NCBI GenBank assembly: GCA_027484105.1
Contig: JAIXUG010000005.1
Coordinates: 434,001 to 498,000 of the forward strand
Length of the DNA stretch: 64,000 bases
From: Comamonadaceae bacterium
GTDB taxonomy: Bacteria > Pseudomonadota > Gammaproteobacteria > Burkholderiales > Burkholderiaceae_C
Direction: 5' to 3'
The position numbers were made by a program, and so were the translations under genes. A model generated the notes under the pieces. That model ran no database searches, was not told the DNA's origin, and saw nothing but the letters and a program-made list of their open reading frames with translations. The number at the start of each line of letters is the position of its first letter. Positions within the stretch are counted from its first letter, which is position 1. Shown here piece after piece: positions 43,639-53,135 of the stretch.

Positions 43639-45450
43639 TCAGGCCAATGCGGCGTCGGTGTCCATCAGCACATCACTGCCCGCGCGGATGCGGCGCATCA
43701 GGCTGGAGGTTTCGGGCATCAGGCGGGTGAAGTAAAAACGCGCGGTTTGCAGCTTGGCCTGGTAGAAGGGGTCGGGGCGCTGGGCTTGCTCTTCGGCCTC
43801 GGCCAATTTGGCAAGCGCCACTTGCGCCGAGCGGGCCCAGAAGTAACCCAGCACCAGGTGGCCCACCACACGCAAATAGTCCACCGCGGCCGCGCCCACT
43901 TCGTCGGCATTGCTCATGGCTTTCATGCCGACTTCGCCGGTCAGTTGCGTGAGCTTTTGGCCCAAATCGGCCAGTGGCTTGATGAATTCGCCCATGGCTT
44001 CGTTGGCCATTTCGGCCTTGACCAACTGCTCGACCAGTTTGCCGAATTTCTTGAGCGATGCGCCTTGGTTGCCCAGCACCTTGCGGCCCAGCAAGTCCAA
44101 GCTCTGGATGGTGTTGGTGCCCTCATAAATCATGTTGATGCGGGCATCGCGCACGTACTGCTCCATGCCCCACTCCTTGATGTAGCCGTGGCCGCCAAAC
44201 ACCTGCTGGCATTCGGTGGTGGCTTGCCAGGCGTTGTCGGTGATGAAGGCTTTGACGATGGGCGTGAGCAGTGCCAACAGTTCGGCCGATTCGGCACGCA
44301 CGGCTTCGTCGGGGTGGTTGAGTTCTTTGTCGAGCAGCAATGCGCCATAGCAAGCGAGCGCACGGCCGCCTTCGGCGTAGGCTTTGGCGGTCATGAGCAT
44401 GCGGCGCACATCGGGGTGCACGATGATCGGGTCGGCCGGTTTGCCGGGCGCTTTGACGCCGGTGAGCGAGCGCATTTGCACACGGTCTTTGGCGTAGGCC
44501 AGCGCGTTTTGGTAGGCCACTTCGGTCAGGCCCAGCGACTGGTTGCCCACGCCCAGGCGGGCGGCGTTCATCATCACGAACATGGCGGCCAGGCCTTTGT
44601 TGGGCTGACCCACCAGGGTGCCCACGGCCTCGTCGAGCACCATCTGGCAAGTGGCATTGCCGTGGATGCCCATCTTGTGCTCGATGCCGCCGCAGTAAAT
44701 GCCGTTGCGCTCGCCCATGCTGCCGTCAGCGGCCACCTTGAACTTGGGCACGATGAAGAGGCTGATGCCTTTGCTGCCGGGCGGCGCGTCGGGCAAGCGG
44801 GCCAGCACCAGGTGCACGATGTTGGCAGCCAGGTCGTGTTCGCCTGCGCTGATGAAAATCTTTTGACCTGTCAGGCGGTAAGTGCCGTCGGCCTGTGGTT
44901 CGGCCTTGGTGCGCAGCAGGCCCAGGTCGGTGCCGCAATGCGGCTCGGTCAGGCACATGGTGCCGGTCCATTCGCCGCTGGTCAGCTTGGGCAGGTACAG
45001 GGCTTTTTGCTCGGGTGTGCCATGGGCATGCAGGCACTCGTAGGCGCCATGGCTCAAGCCCGGGTACATGGTCCAGGCCTGGTTGGACGAGTTGAGCATT
45101 TCGTAAAAGCACTGGTTGACCACAAAGGGCAGGCCTTGGCCGCCAAACGCCGGGTCGCAGCTCAGCGATGGCCAGCCACCGGCCACGTACTGCTCATAAG
45201 CCGCCTTGAAACCGTCGGGTGCTTTGACCTCGTGGGTGTCGCGGTTGAGGGTGCAGCCTTGCGTGTCGCCCGAGATGTTGATGGGGAACACCACCTCAGC
45301 GGCAAATTTGCCACCCTCTTCGAGCACGGCATTGATGGTGTCGGCATCGGTCTCGGCGTGCGGAGGCAAGGCCTGAAGTTCGGCGCCCACATGGAGCAGT
45401 TCGTGCAGCACAAATTGCATGTCACGCAGAGGGGGGTTGTAGACGGGCAT
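43639..45450 (-). CDS. Acyl-CoA dehydrogenase with C-terminal extension
   Basis: A 603-residue flavoenzyme that introduces the alpha-beta double bond in acyl-CoA. Signature 1 is in MCLTEPHCGTDLGLLRTKA, the catalytic base region is IYEGTNTIQSLDLLGRKVLG, and the flavin-contact GGHGYIKEWGMEQY is intact. The C-terminal about 110 residues form the extra helical domain of the long FadE-like group. ATG 45450 is preceded by AAGGAG at five bases. The TetR regulator lies upstream. Confidence 0.93.
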   Translation of the reverse strand: MPVYNPPLRDMQFVLHELLHVGAELQALPPHAETDADTINAVLEEGGKFAAEVVFPINISGDTQGCTLNRDTHEVKAPDGFKAAYEQYVAGGWPSLSCDPAFGGQGLPFVVNQCFYEMLNSSNQAWTMYPGLSHGAYECLHAHGTPEQKALYLPKLTSGEWTGTMCLTEPHCGTDLGLLRTKAEPQADGTYRLTGQKIFISAGEHDLAANIVHLVLARLPDAPPGSKGISLFIVPKFKVAADGSMGERNGIYCGGIEHKMGIHGNATCQMVLDEAVGTLVGQPNKGLAAMFVMMNAARLGVGNQSLGLTEVAYQNALAYAKDRVQMRSLTGVKAPGKPADPIIVHPDVRRMLMTAKAYAEGGRALACYGALLLDKELNHPDEAVRAESAELLALLTPIVKAFITDNAWQATTECQQVFGGHGYIKEWGMEQYVRDARINMIYEGTNTIQSLDLLGRKVLGNQGASLKKFGKLVEQLVKAEMANEAMGEFIKPLADLGQKLTQLTGEVGMKAMSNADEVGAAAVDYLRVVGHLVLGYFWARSAQVALAKLAEAEEQAQRPDPFYQAKLQTARFYFTRLMPETSSLMRRIRAGSDVLMDTDAALA

Positions 45451-45494
45451 GTGAACTCCTTGAATCGGTAAGCAACGGGGGCAGATGGAAAAAA

Positions 45495-46241
45495 TCAGTC
45501 GTTGGCAGGCTTGCGACGGGCTTTGGGCACGGCCATGAGCTTGGGGGGCTTGGCCACCGCACCTTGCGTCAAAGGCGGCGGCAGGACGGGGCCGCCATAA
45601 CGGGCCAGGATGTGCTGGAAGCCCTGGCGCGCGCGTTGGGTGGCGCTGGGGTTGCGAAGGAAGCGGGCTTCGTAGTGCAAGGCCAAAATCAAGCCGTGGA
45701 TTTCGAATGCGATTTGGTGGGCGTCGGCTTCCTGGCTCAGTTGACCCAGGTCTTGCGCCAACTCGACAGCACGGCGCAAGGCGGTCTGCCAAGTGGCCAC
45801 GGACGAGGCCAAGGCGTCGCGCACCGGGCCGCTGCGGTCGTCAAACTCCACCGCGCCACTGATGTAAATGCAGCCGGAGTCGATTTCGGCCGAGGTTTGC
45901 ACCATCCAGTTGTCAAACAGGGCCTGCAAGCGGGGCAAGCCGCGGCCCTTTTGCAGGGCGGTGTAGAAAACACTGGACTCGAAGCGGTCGTGGTATTCGC
46001 GGATGACCGAGATTTGCAACTCTTCGCGAGAGCCAAAGTGGGCGAACACGCCGGACTTGCTCATGCCCGTGACTTCGGCCACAGCCCCGATGGACAGGCC
46101 TTCCAGGCCAATTTGAGAGGCCAGACGCAAAGCCGCATCGATGATGACGGCCTTGGTTTGCTGACCTTTGATGAGCACGCGCCGACCGGCTTCGGGAGGC
46201 GGCAGGTTCTCAACGTTGGAAGGGGGTTTGCGGTCGGTCAT
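45495..46241 (-). CDS. TetR-family transcriptional regulator
   Basis: A 248-residue regulator; DNA-binding helices at about 25-75 (AALRLASQIGLEGLSI then EVTGMSKSGVFAHFGSREEL). The C-terminal ligand domain fits the YxaF/PaaR-like group. ATG at 46241 preferred over TTG 46250. A perfect 14-base palindrome lies 13 bases upstream (46254-46267), which is expected to be its own operator; the target operon is the acyl-CoA dehydrogenase cluster. Confidence 0.88.
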   Translation of the reverse strand: MTDRKPPSNVENLPPPEAGRRVLIKGQQTKAVIIDAALRLASQIGLEGLSIGAVAEVTGMSKSGVFAHFGSREELQISVIREYHDRFESSVFYTALQKGRGLPRLQALFDNWMVQTSAEIDSGCIYISGAVEFDDRSGPVRDALASSVATWQTALRRAVELAQDLGQLSQEADAHQIAFEIHGLILALHYEARFLRNPSATQRARQGFQHILARYGGPVLPPPLTQGAVAKPPKLMAVPKARRKPAND

Positions 46242-46253
46242 GGTGCTCAAAAA

Positions 46254-46267
46254 AGAACGATCGTTCT
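46254..46267. promoter_or_regulatory. Perfect palindrome AGAACGATCGTTCT, likely TetR operator
   Basis: Fourteen bases, fully symmetric, directly upstream of the TetR gene start. The AACGATCGTT core is characteristic of operators for fatty-acid-type TetR regulators (recalled knowledge). Autoregulation is the simplest reading. Confidence 0.7.
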
Positions 46268-46350
46268 ATTCTGCACCAAAACCACCCGCAAAGATCAAGA
46301 ACCCGTCAGATCGAGGGTTAATCAGGCTCTGACTGAAGGCTTTGAAGCGC

Positions 46351-47214
46351 TCAGGCCTTGAAGGCCACGACTTTTTGGGTTTGCTCGCCCAAGCCTTGGA
46401 TGCCCAGGCGCATCTCGTCGCCACGCTTCAAGAACACCGGGGCGGGCTTGCCATCGACCTTGACGCCCATGCCCACGCCGGGTGGTGTGCCGGTGGTGAT
46501 GATGTCGCCGGGCTCAAGCGTCATGAACTGGCTCACGTAGCTCACCAGCTTGGCCACGCCAAAGATCATGGTCTTGGTGCTGCCGGTTTGGTAGCGCACG
46601 CCGTTCACATCCAGCCACATGCTCAAGGCTTGCGGGTTGGGCACCTCGTCGCGCGTGACCAGCCAGGGGCCCACGGGGCCAAAGGTGTCGCAGCCCTTGC
46701 CCTTGTCCCAGGTGGCGCCGCGCTCGAGCTGGTATTCGCGCTCGCTCACGTCGTTGACCACACAGTAACCGGCCACGTAGTTCAGGGCGTCTTTTTGCGA
46801 CACATAACGCGCACGGGTGCCGATCACGACGCCCAGCTCCACTTCCCAGTCGGTCTTTTTGGAGCCCTTGGGCAGCATGACGTCGTCGTTGGCACCCTGG
46901 ATGCACGAGATGGCTTTGGTGAAGACGATGGGCTCGGCCGGGATGGGCATGTTCGATTCGGCCGCATGGTCGGCGTAGTTCAAACCAATCGCGATGAATT
47001 TGCTGGTGTACGAGATGGGTGTGCCAAAACGCTTTTTGCCGCGCACAAGAGGCAGTTTGTCGGTTTTGACTTTGGCGAGCTTGGCTAGGGCCTTGTCGCT
47101 CAGTTGGTCGGGCGAAATGTCCTTGACCACCGCGCTCAGGTCACGCAAGCGGCCTTCGGCATCGATCAGACCAGGTTTTTCTTTACCGGGTTGGCCATAG
47201 CGAACGAGTTTCAT
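46351..47214 (-). CDS. Fumarylacetoacetate hydrolase-family protein, probable 2,4-diketo-3-deoxy-sugar-acid hydrolase
   Basis: A 287-residue FAH-family hydrolase: IAIGLNYADHAAESNM, metal site in DWEVELGVVIG, and VSYVSQFMTLEPGDIITTGTP near the end. Relatives include 2,4-diketo-3-deoxy-L-fuconate/L-rhamnonate hydrolases, which split the substrate to pyruvate plus lactate. Two short-chain dehydrogenases lie upstream in the same direction, which fits that pathway. Homoprotocatechuate-type hydrolases share the fold, so the substrate is inference. Confidence 0.82.
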   Translation of the reverse strand: MKLVRYGQPGKEKPGLIDAEGRLRDLSAVVKDISPDQLSDKALAKLAKVKTDKLPLVRGKKRFGTPISYTSKFIAIGLNYADHAAESNMPIPAEPIVFTKAISCIQGANDDVMLPKGSKKTDWEVELGVVIGTRARYVSQKDALNYVAGYCVVNDVSEREYQLERGATWDKGKGCDTFGPVGPWLVTRDEVPNPQALSMWLDVNGVRYQTGSTKTMIFGVAKLVSYVSQFMTLEPGDIITTGTPPGVGMGVKVDGKPAPVFLKRGDEMRLGIQGLGEQTQKVVAFKA

Positions 47215-47238
47215 GGTTGCCTTTCAGTTTTCAAACAA

Positions 47239-47997
47239 TCAATAAGTGGAACGACCACCCGACAGGTCAAAGACCGCCCCGGTGGAGAAGGAACATTCTT
47301 CGGTGCTCAACCAAGTCACCATGGCGGCGACTTCTTCGGGCTCGCCAAAACGGGCCATCGGAATCTTGGAAAGCATGAACTGGATGTGCTCGGGCGTCAT
47401 TTGATCAAAAATCGCCGTCTTCACAGCCGCCGGGGTGACACAGTTGACGCGCACACCGGTGTCGGCCAGCTCTTTGCCCAGCGATTTGGTCAGGCCAATG
47501 ACGGCCGCCTTGCTGGCGCTGTAGGCACTGGCATTGGGGTTGCCGTCCTTGCCCGCCACCGAAGCGATGTTGATGATGCGCCCGTAGTTGCGCGCCTTCA
47601 TGTGGGCACTCAGCTCGCGGCAGCAATGGAACAGGCCGTGCACGTTCACATCGAACACCTGCTTCCAGGCCTCCACCGGGTAGTCCCACACCTTGGTGTT
47701 GGGGCCGGTGATGCCCGCGCTGTTGACCAGCACATCGACGCCTGCCAGCGCCACAGTTTCCGCCGTGGCCTGCACCACCGAGGCGTGGTCGGCCACATCG
47801 ACCTGCACCGTGTTGACGACCGCGCCCAGCTGCGCTTGGCGCAGCTGTTCGGCGGCTTTCGTCATGCCCGCCGCATCACGGTCCCAAATGGTGACCCTGG
47901 CGCCAGAGGCCAGCATGCGCTGCGCAATGGCAAAGCCCAGGCCCGTGGCCCCGCCGGTGATGACCGCGTGGCGGCCTTTCATGTCGAGCAAGTTCAT
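47239..47997 (-). CDS. Short-chain dehydrogenase/reductase
   Basis: A 252-residue classical SDR: TGGATGLGFAIAQ cofactor motif (about 15-27), NSAGI, catalytic Ser in NIASVAG, and YSASKAA (Tyr-x3-Lys, about 158-164). NAD(H) preference is suggested by the acidic residue in TIWDRD. A sugar or sugar-acid dehydrogenase by context; the exact substrate is not fixed by sequence. Confidence 0.85.
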   Translation of the reverse strand: MNLLDMKGRHAVITGGATGLGFAIAQRMLASGARVTIWDRDAAGMTKAAEQLRQAQLGAVVNTVQVDVADHASVVQATAETVALAGVDVLVNSAGITGPNTKVWDYPVEAWKQVFDVNVHGLFHCCRELSAHMKARNYGRIINIASVAGKDGNPNASAYSASKAAVIGLTKSLGKELADTGVRVNCVTPAAVKTAIFDQMTPEHIQFMLSKIPMARFGEPEEVAAMVTWLSTEECSFSTGAVFDLSGGRSTY

Positions 47998-48015
47998 GTG
48001 TGTCTTTCTGGAAAA

Positions 48016-48765
48016 TCAAATGGTCATGCCGCCGTCCACCATGTAGGCGTTGCCGGTGGCGAAGATGGATTCGTCGGATGCGAGGAAGGTGACGATGGGC
48101 GCGATCTCGTGCGCCTGCGCCAGACGGCCCATGGGCTGGCGGTTGATGAAGTCCTGCCGCGCCTGCACCGGGTCGGCATAGCTGTTGATGCGGTCTTGCA
48201 GCGAGGGCGTGTCCACCGTGCCGGGGCAAATCGCATTGCAGCGCACGCCCTGGCGCACATAGTCGGCGGCCACGCTTTTGGTCAGGCCAATCACCGCGGC
48301 TTTGCTGGTGCCGTAAATGAAACGGTTGGGCAAGCCCCGCACGCTGGAACACACGCTGGCCATGTTGATGATGCTGCCGCCGCGACCCTCTTTCTTGAAC
48401 TGATCGACCATTTTGGGAATGACCGCCTGGATCATCCAGAACTGCGAGCGCACGTTCAGGTTGAAGGCAAATTCCCAATCCTCGTCGGTGGCTTGTTCGA
48501 TGTTGCCGTTGTGCACAAAACCGGCGCAATTGAACAGCACGTCCATGCGGACCATGCTCGCCACTTGGGCTGCAATCGCTGGCTTGTCGAGCACGTTCAA
48601 AACGGCGGTGTGCACATTCGCCACGCCTTGGTAGCGCTTGAGCAGTTCGGCGTTCACATCGGTGGCATAGACAGTGGCACCTTCAGCCGCCATGGCCAGC
48701 GCAGCCGCCTGGCCAATGCCCTGCCCGGCTGCAGTCACCAGCGCGATTTTTCCTTTGAGTCTCAT
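48016..48765 (-). CDS. Short-chain dehydrogenase, probable 2-keto-3-deoxy-L-fuconate/rhamnonate dehydrogenase
   Basis: A 249-residue SDR: TAAGQGIGQAAAL cofactor loop, NCAGFVHNG, catalytic NMASVCSSVRG and YGTSKAAV. The fold, ATDVN (NAD+ selectivity) and ending MVDGGMTI match the group containing 2-keto-3-deoxy-L-fuconate dehydrogenase and the related BDH2 enzymes. Next to an FAH hydrolase this points to the non-phosphorylating deoxy-sugar-acid pathway. Start ATG 48765; no clear ribosome binding site. Confidence 0.82.
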   Translation of the reverse strand: MRLKGKIALVTAAGQGIGQAAALAMAAEGATVYATDVNAELLKRYQGVANVHTAVLNVLDKPAIAAQVASMVRMDVLFNCAGFVHNGNIEQATDEDWEFAFNLNVRSQFWMIQAVIPKMVDQFKKEGRGGSIINMASVCSSVRGLPNRFIYGTSKAAVIGLTKSVAADYVRQGVRCNAICPGTVDTPSLQDRINSYADPVQARQDFINRQPMGRLAQAHEIAPIVTFLASDESIFATGNAYMVDGGMTI

Positions 48766-49075
48766 GGGGTTGAAGTTTTGATGAGTGCAATGACCAAGCG
48801 CATGAAAGAACAGGTTCAAGTACAAGGGGCTGTAACAAGCAAGACTTTCCAGCACTCCAGCAACTTGGACGCAGCGGCTTGTTCAGAAATGAAATGACTT
48901 GACGTTTGGTATCCAAAGATATGATGATTGTGCATCTGGGCTGGTTGATTTTCCAATTCACGTTATCCCTGATCCAAGGCATCACGTGCCCCAAAAAAAA
49001 GACCACCCTCAATTGCAACAATACTGAAACACTGTGCTGAACAAGCGCTCTTCATTTGCCCCATGGAATCCACAC
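48766..49075. promoter_or_regulatory. Divergent intergenic region with inverted repeat TTTGG-TAT-CCAAA
   Basis: About 310 bases separate the divergent SDR and Ldh-family genes and contain no gene. The inverted repeat at 48905-48917 (five-base arms, spacer TAT) resembles sites bound by GntR-family regulators of sugar-acid genes, and several AT-rich stretches nearby could be promoters. No regulator gene is present in the cluster itself. Confidence 0.45.
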
Positions 49076-50128
49076 ATGAGCCGCACCATTTCCGCGCAAG
49101 CCCTGCGCACCCAAGTCGCCCGCATCATTGAACAAGCGGGCAGCCAGCCAGCCGAAGCCTCGCAAGTGGCCGACAACCTGGTGATGGCCAACCTGAGCGG
49201 GCACGATTCGCATGGCGTAGGCATGGTGCCACGCTATGTGGACGCGGTGCTCGAAGGCGGCCTGTCACCCAATACCGGCGTCAAGGTTTTGCTGGACACT
49301 GGCCCCTTGCTCAACCTGGATGGCCAACGCGGCTACGGTCAGATCACGGGCGTGCAGGCCATGCACATGGGCATTGAACGCGCCAAGCAACACGGCGTGT
49401 GCACCGTGGCCCTGAGCCGCTCGCACCACCTGGGCCGCATCGGCCACTTTGCCGAAATGGCCGTGGCGCAAGGCCTGGTGTCGGTGCATTTTGTGAATGT
49501 GCTCTCGCGCCCGGTGGTCGCACCTTTTGGCGGTGGCGATGGGCGCTTTGGCACCAACCCCTGTTGCATCGGCGTGCCCATGGGCAGCCGCGCGCCCTTT
49601 GTGCTGGACTTTGCCACCAGCCGCGTGGCCCAAGGCAAGATGCGCGTGGCCCACAACAAGGGTGAGCAAGTGCCGCCCGGCTATTTGATCGACGAACACG
49701 GCCACCCCACCACCAACCCGGGCGTGGTGGTGGTGCCGCAGTCCAACGGTTTGTTTGGTGCGCTCATGACCTTTGGCGACCACAAGGGCTTTGGCATGGC
49801 CATGGCCTGCGAACTGCTGGGCGGCGCGCTGACGGGCAGTGGCACCTGGCACCGCGAAGCGGACCACCAAAGGGCGGTGCTGAACGGCATGCTGACCATG
49901 CTGATCGACCCGGTGCGCCTGGGCACACAAGCCCTGTTCGAGCAAGAAGCCCTGGCCTTTGCCGACTGGCTGCGTCAAAGCCCCGATGCCCCTGGCAGCG
50001 ACGGCGTGAAACTGGCGGGCGAACCGGAACGCACCGCACGCACTGAGCGCGAAAAAAGCGGCATCTGGATCGACGACGCGACATGGGCCGAGATCGAGGC
50101 TTGTGAGAAAAAACTGGCAGGACGTTGA
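49076..50128 (+). CDS. Ldh-family malate/L-lactate/ureidoglycolate dehydrogenase-type oxidoreductase
   Basis: A 350-residue NAD(P)-dependent dehydrogenase of the MDH2/YlbC fold: SGHDSHGVGMVPRY (about 39-52), the catalytic His in SRSHHLGRIGHFAEM, and DHKGFGMAMACELLGGALTG. Members reduce 2-ketoacids or oxidise hydroxyacids. In this context it may handle a lactate or sugar-acid product of the adjacent pathway. Start ATG 49076 (MSRTIS); an upstream in-frame start is not supported. Confidence 0.87.
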   Translation: MSRTISAQALRTQVARIIEQAGSQPAEASQVADNLVMANLSGHDSHGVGMVPRYVDAVLEGGLSPNTGVKVLLDTGPLLNLDGQRGYGQITGVQAMHMGIERAKQHGVCTVALSRSHHLGRIGHFAEMAVAQGLVSVHFVNVLSRPVVAPFGGGDGRFGTNPCCIGVPMGSRAPFVLDFATSRVAQGKMRVAHNKGEQVPPGYLIDEHGHPTTNPGVVVVPQSNGLFGALMTFGDHKGFGMAMACELLGGALTGSGTWHREADHQRAVLNGMLTMLIDPVRLGTQALFEQEALAFADWLRQSPDAPGSDGVKLAGEPERTARTEREKSGIWIDDATWAEIEACEKKLAGR

Positions 50129-50190
50129 GCCTTGCCTGACCCAGCCCTCCCCTGCAGGAGCTAACGCCTCTGACACCCAGGCACACAACC

Positions 50191-50559
50191 ATGCAATCCT
50201 TTGATGTTGAAAAAATCGAATGGCAGGAGATCAGCCCGGACGGCACCTGCTACACCTTGCTCGAAGGCGACAAGCAAGATCCGGTCGGTGGCTTCAGCTA
50301 CCTGCTGAAACTGCCGCCTGGCGCTTGGGACAGGCCCCACTGGCATACGGGCCCGGCACGCCTGCTGGTGCTTCGCGGTGTGCTGAAGCTGGGACTGGGT
50401 GCTGATTTCGATCGCGACAAGGCCGTGCCTTATGCAGCGGGGTCCATTCTGCAAGTCCCCGCCCATGAAGTTCATTTCGATGGCTGCGATACGGAGACTC
50501 TGGTCTTTGGCGTCGCACAGGGACCCTGGTCAACCCTCTATGTCAACGGCGAACACTGA
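50191..50559 (+). CDS. Cupin-domain protein
   Basis: A 122-residue single-domain cupin. Motif 1 is HWHTGPARLLVLRGVLKL (the two His and a later position supply metal ligands), and motif 2 includes VPAHEVHF. No partner domain is present. Possibly a small metal-dependent enzyme or a sensor; function unknown. It follows the Ldh-family gene by 62 bases. Confidence 0.8.
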   Translation: MQSFDVEKIEWQEISPDGTCYTLLEGDKQDPVGGFSYLLKLPPGAWDRPHWHTGPARLLVLRGVLKLGLGADFDRDKAVPYAAGSILQVPAHEVHFDGCDTETLVFGVAQGPWSTLYVNGEH

Positions 50560-50610
50560 GCGCACTCCTTGGCTTGAACGCTCGAGGTGTTCTTCTCGCC
50601 TGAGCCGCGT

Positions 50611-51234
50611 TCAAAGCATCCGCCCCAAAGCCGCCTGCAAATGCTCGGACGGCAACCGTTTGAAGCCCGAGCGGGCATAGCGCTGCAAGCGCCCTTGCAT
50701 GAAAGCCACCAGCACCGAGGCCGTCACCTGGGCATCGGCGCTGGGCGTGGGTGTGTCGGCGTGTTTGAGGGACTGGCGCAGCTGCGCTTCGATCTTGTCA
50801 AACAGCAAGTTGATGCGCTCTTGCAAACGGTCATGTTCAAAAGCCAGGGCTTCGCCGTTCATGACGCGGCTCATGCCGGGGTTTTTCTCGGCAAATTGCA
50901 GCAGCAGCGCGACGATGCGGCCGGCTTGTTGCGGGCCTGCGGGTTCGCGGTCGGTCACTTGCCGGATCAGGCCCATGACGGACTGGTCCACAAAATCGAT
51001 CAGCCCTTCGAACATCTGCGCCTTGCTGGCGAAATGGCGGTAAAGGGCCGCTTCGCTCACACCAATTTTGGCGGCCAGGCCTGCGGTGGTGACGCGCTCG
51101 GCGCCAGGCTGCTCCAGCATGGCGGCCAGTGTTTGCAAGATTTGCAGGCGGCGCTCACCCGGGCGCGGGCGCTTGCGGGTGGGAGTGGCGTCTTCGTCGC
51201 TGTCGTGTCCGGGGGCTTGGTCTTGATTTGACAT
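50611..51234 (-). CDS. slmA: TetR-family regulator, SlmA-type (nucleoid occlusion)
   Basis: A 207-residue TetR-fold protein with helix-turn-helix at about 46-75 (TTAGLAAKIGVSEAALYRHF) and a ligand-domain pattern like SlmA, which blocks FtsZ assembly over the chromosome when bound to DNA. In Burkholderiales this gene often follows argB (recalled knowledge), as here. SlmA identity is inferred from order and length; another TetR role remains possible. Confidence 0.7.
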   Translation of the reverse strand: MSNQDQAPGHDSDEDATPTRKRPRPGERRLQILQTLAAMLEQPGAERVTTAGLAAKIGVSEAALYRHFASKAQMFEGLIDFVDQSVMGLIRQVTDREPAGPQQAGRIVALLLQFAEKNPGMSRVMNGEALAFEHDRLQERINLLFDKIEAQLRQSLKHADTPTPSADAQVTASVLVAFMQGRLQRYARSGFKRLPSEHLQAALGRML

Positions 51235-51275
51235 GGCGTCTCTTGGAGTTCTCGCAGCGTGTGGGCGGCGCTGCT

Positions 51276-52175
51276 TTATCGGCTGCGGATCATGGTGCCA
51301 AAGGCTTGTTCGGACAGCACCTCCAGCAGCATGGCGTGCGGCACACGGCCGTCGATGATGTGCACCGCATTCACGCCGCTCTTGGCGGCATCCAGTGCCC
51401 CGGCAATTTTGGGGATCATGCCGCCGCTGATGGTGCCGTCGGCGCACAACTCGTCAATGCGGTGGGGGGTCAGCTCGGTCAACAATTGGCCCTCTTTGTC
51501 GAGCACGCCACGGATGTTGGTGAGCATGAGCAACTTTTCGGCTTGCAGCACGGTGGCCAGTTTGGCGGCCACCACATCGGCGTTGATGTTGTAGCTTTCG
51601 TTGTTGGCACCAAAACCAATGGGGCTGACCACCGGGATGAAAGCGTCGTCTTGCAGGCATTGCAGGATGGACGGGTCGATGCTCTCGATCTCGCCAACCT
51701 GGCCCACGTCGTACTCTTTGCTGGGGTCTTGGGCATCCACCAGGCGCAGCTTTTTGGCGCGGATCAGCCCACCATCGCGACCTGTCAGGCCCACGGCTTT
51801 GCCGCCTGCGCGGTTGATCATGCCCACGATGTCTTGCTGCACTTCGCCGCCCAGCACCCACTCGACGACTTCCATGGTTTCGGCATCGGTCACGCGCATG
51901 CCCTGAATGAACTCGCCCTTCTTGCCCAAGCGGTTCAGGGCCGTCTCAATCTGCGGACCACCGCCGTGCACCACCACCGGGTTCATGCCCACCAGTTTGA
52001 GCAGCACCACATCTTCGGCAAAGGCTTGTTGCAGGGCCGGGTCGGTCATGGCGTTGCCGCCGTATTTGATGACCAGCGTTTTGCCGTGAAACTTGCGGAT
52101 GTAGGGCATGGCCTGCGCCAGGATCTGGGCCTGGTCTTGGGGCGACATGGGGGCAGCAGCAGGGGTGTCGGTCAT
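51276..52175 (-). CDS. argB: Acetylglutamate kinase
   Basis: Phosphorylates N-acetylglutamate in arginine synthesis. The 299-residue protein has [16 protein letters not shown] (nucleotide site), VHGGGPQI, and the [24 protein letters not shown] segment conserved in the family. Length and domain order are normal. It lies between rmlD and the slmA-like gene; whether these share a promoter is unclear. Confidence 0.95.
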   Translation of the reverse strand: MTDTPAAAPMSPQDQAQILAQAMPYIRKFHGKTLVIKYGGNAMTDPALQQAFAEDVVLLKLVGMNPVVVHGGGPQIETALNRLGKKGEFIQGMRVTDAETMEVVEWVLGGEVQQDIVGMINRAGGKAVGLTGRDGGLIRAKKLRLVDAQDPSKEYDVGQVGEIESIDPSILQCLQDDAFIPVVSPIGFGANNESYNINADVVAAKLATVLQAEKLLMLTNIRGVLDKEGQLLTELTPHRIDELCADGTISGGMIPKIAGALDAAKSGVNAVHIIDGRVPHAMLLEVLSEQAFGTMIRSR

Positions 52176-52238
52176 GTGGCGGTGCTCAACAAAAAAGGAA
52201 TTCAGAATGGCTGGGATTGTGCCGCAAGGCCTGGCCGC

Positions 52239-53135
52239 TCAGAGGATCTCGCGCAGCATGCGGTCCACCCCTTGCTGCCAAGGCGGCAACACCAGTCCAA
52301 AGGCTTGTTGCAGCTTGCGGGTGCTCAGGCGCGAGTTCAGGGGCCTGCGGGCGGGTGTGGGGAAAGCGCTGGTGGGCACCGGCGCGATCTCGCCCACTTT
52401 CAGGGCTGGCGCAGGCTGCAGGGCGCGGGCCTGGGCGATCACATGGCTGGCGTAACCGTGCCAGCTGGTCTGGCCACTGGCCACCAGGTGGTAAATGCCG
52501 GACAAATCCGCAGCAGGCTTGGCCATGGCCTGGCGAATGGCGTGGGCCGTCACATCGGCGATCAGGTCTGCACCGGTGGGTGCGCCGTGCTGGTCATCGA
52601 TCACGGTGATGCGTTCGCGCTCGGCGGCCAGGCGCAGCATGGTCTTGGCAAAGTTGCCGCCACGCGCTGCATAGACCCAGCTGGTGCGAAAAATCAGGTG
52701 CTTGCAACCGCTGTCGGCGATGTGCTGCTCGCCTTCGCGTTTGGTTTGGCCATACACACTCAGCGGCCCGGTGGCATCCCCCTCTTGCCAAGCCTGCTCG
52801 CCTTGGCCATTGAACACGTAATCGGTCGAGTAATGCACCAGCCAGGCACCGGTGTCGGCCGCGGCCTGCGCCAATGCGGCGGGGGCGGTGGCATTAAGGC
52901 AACGGGCCAGCTCGGGCTCGGACTCGGCCTTGTCCACGGCCGTGTGGGCGGCGGCGTTGACGATGACATCGGGGCGCCAGTCGCGCACCGTTTGCGCCAA
53001 GCGCTCGGGCTGGTTCAGGTCGCCACAAAAGTCGGTGCTGTGCCGGTCCAGCGCCAGCAACTCGCCCAAGGGGGCCAGGCTGCGCTGCAACTCCCAACCC
53101 ACTTGGCCGTTTTTGCCCAGCAGCAAGATCTTCAT
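52239..53135 (-). CDS. rfbD: dTDP-4-dehydrorhamnose reductase
   Basis: Last step of dTDP-L-rhamnose synthesis. The 298-residue SDR-like enzyme has [14 protein letters not shown] (about 7-20), TDYVFNGQG, and [11 protein letters not shown] (Tyr-x3-Lys). ATG 53135 overlaps the rfbB stop (ATGA). rmlA and rmlC are not in the window. Confidence 0.93.
   Translation of the reverse strand: MKILLLGKNGQVGWELQRSLAPLGELLALDRHSTDFCGDLNQPERLAQTVRDWRPDVIVNAAAHTAVDKAESEPELARCLNATAPAALAQAAADTGAWLVHYSTDYVFNGQGEQAWQEGDATGPLSVYGQTKREGEQHIADSGCKHLIFRTSWVYAARGGNFAKTMLRLAAERERITVIDDQHGAPTGADLIADVTAHAIRQAMAKPAADLSGIYHLVASGQTSWHGYASHVIAQARALQPAPALKVGEIAPVPTSAFPTPARRPLNSRLSTRKLQQAFGLVLPPWQQGVDRMLREIL

Noticed and set aside
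43135..45471. A 778-codon plus-strand frame over DUF2147 and acyl-CoA dehydrogenase genes
   Set aside because: Low-complexity Gly/Ala/His translation mirrors the real minus-strand genes.
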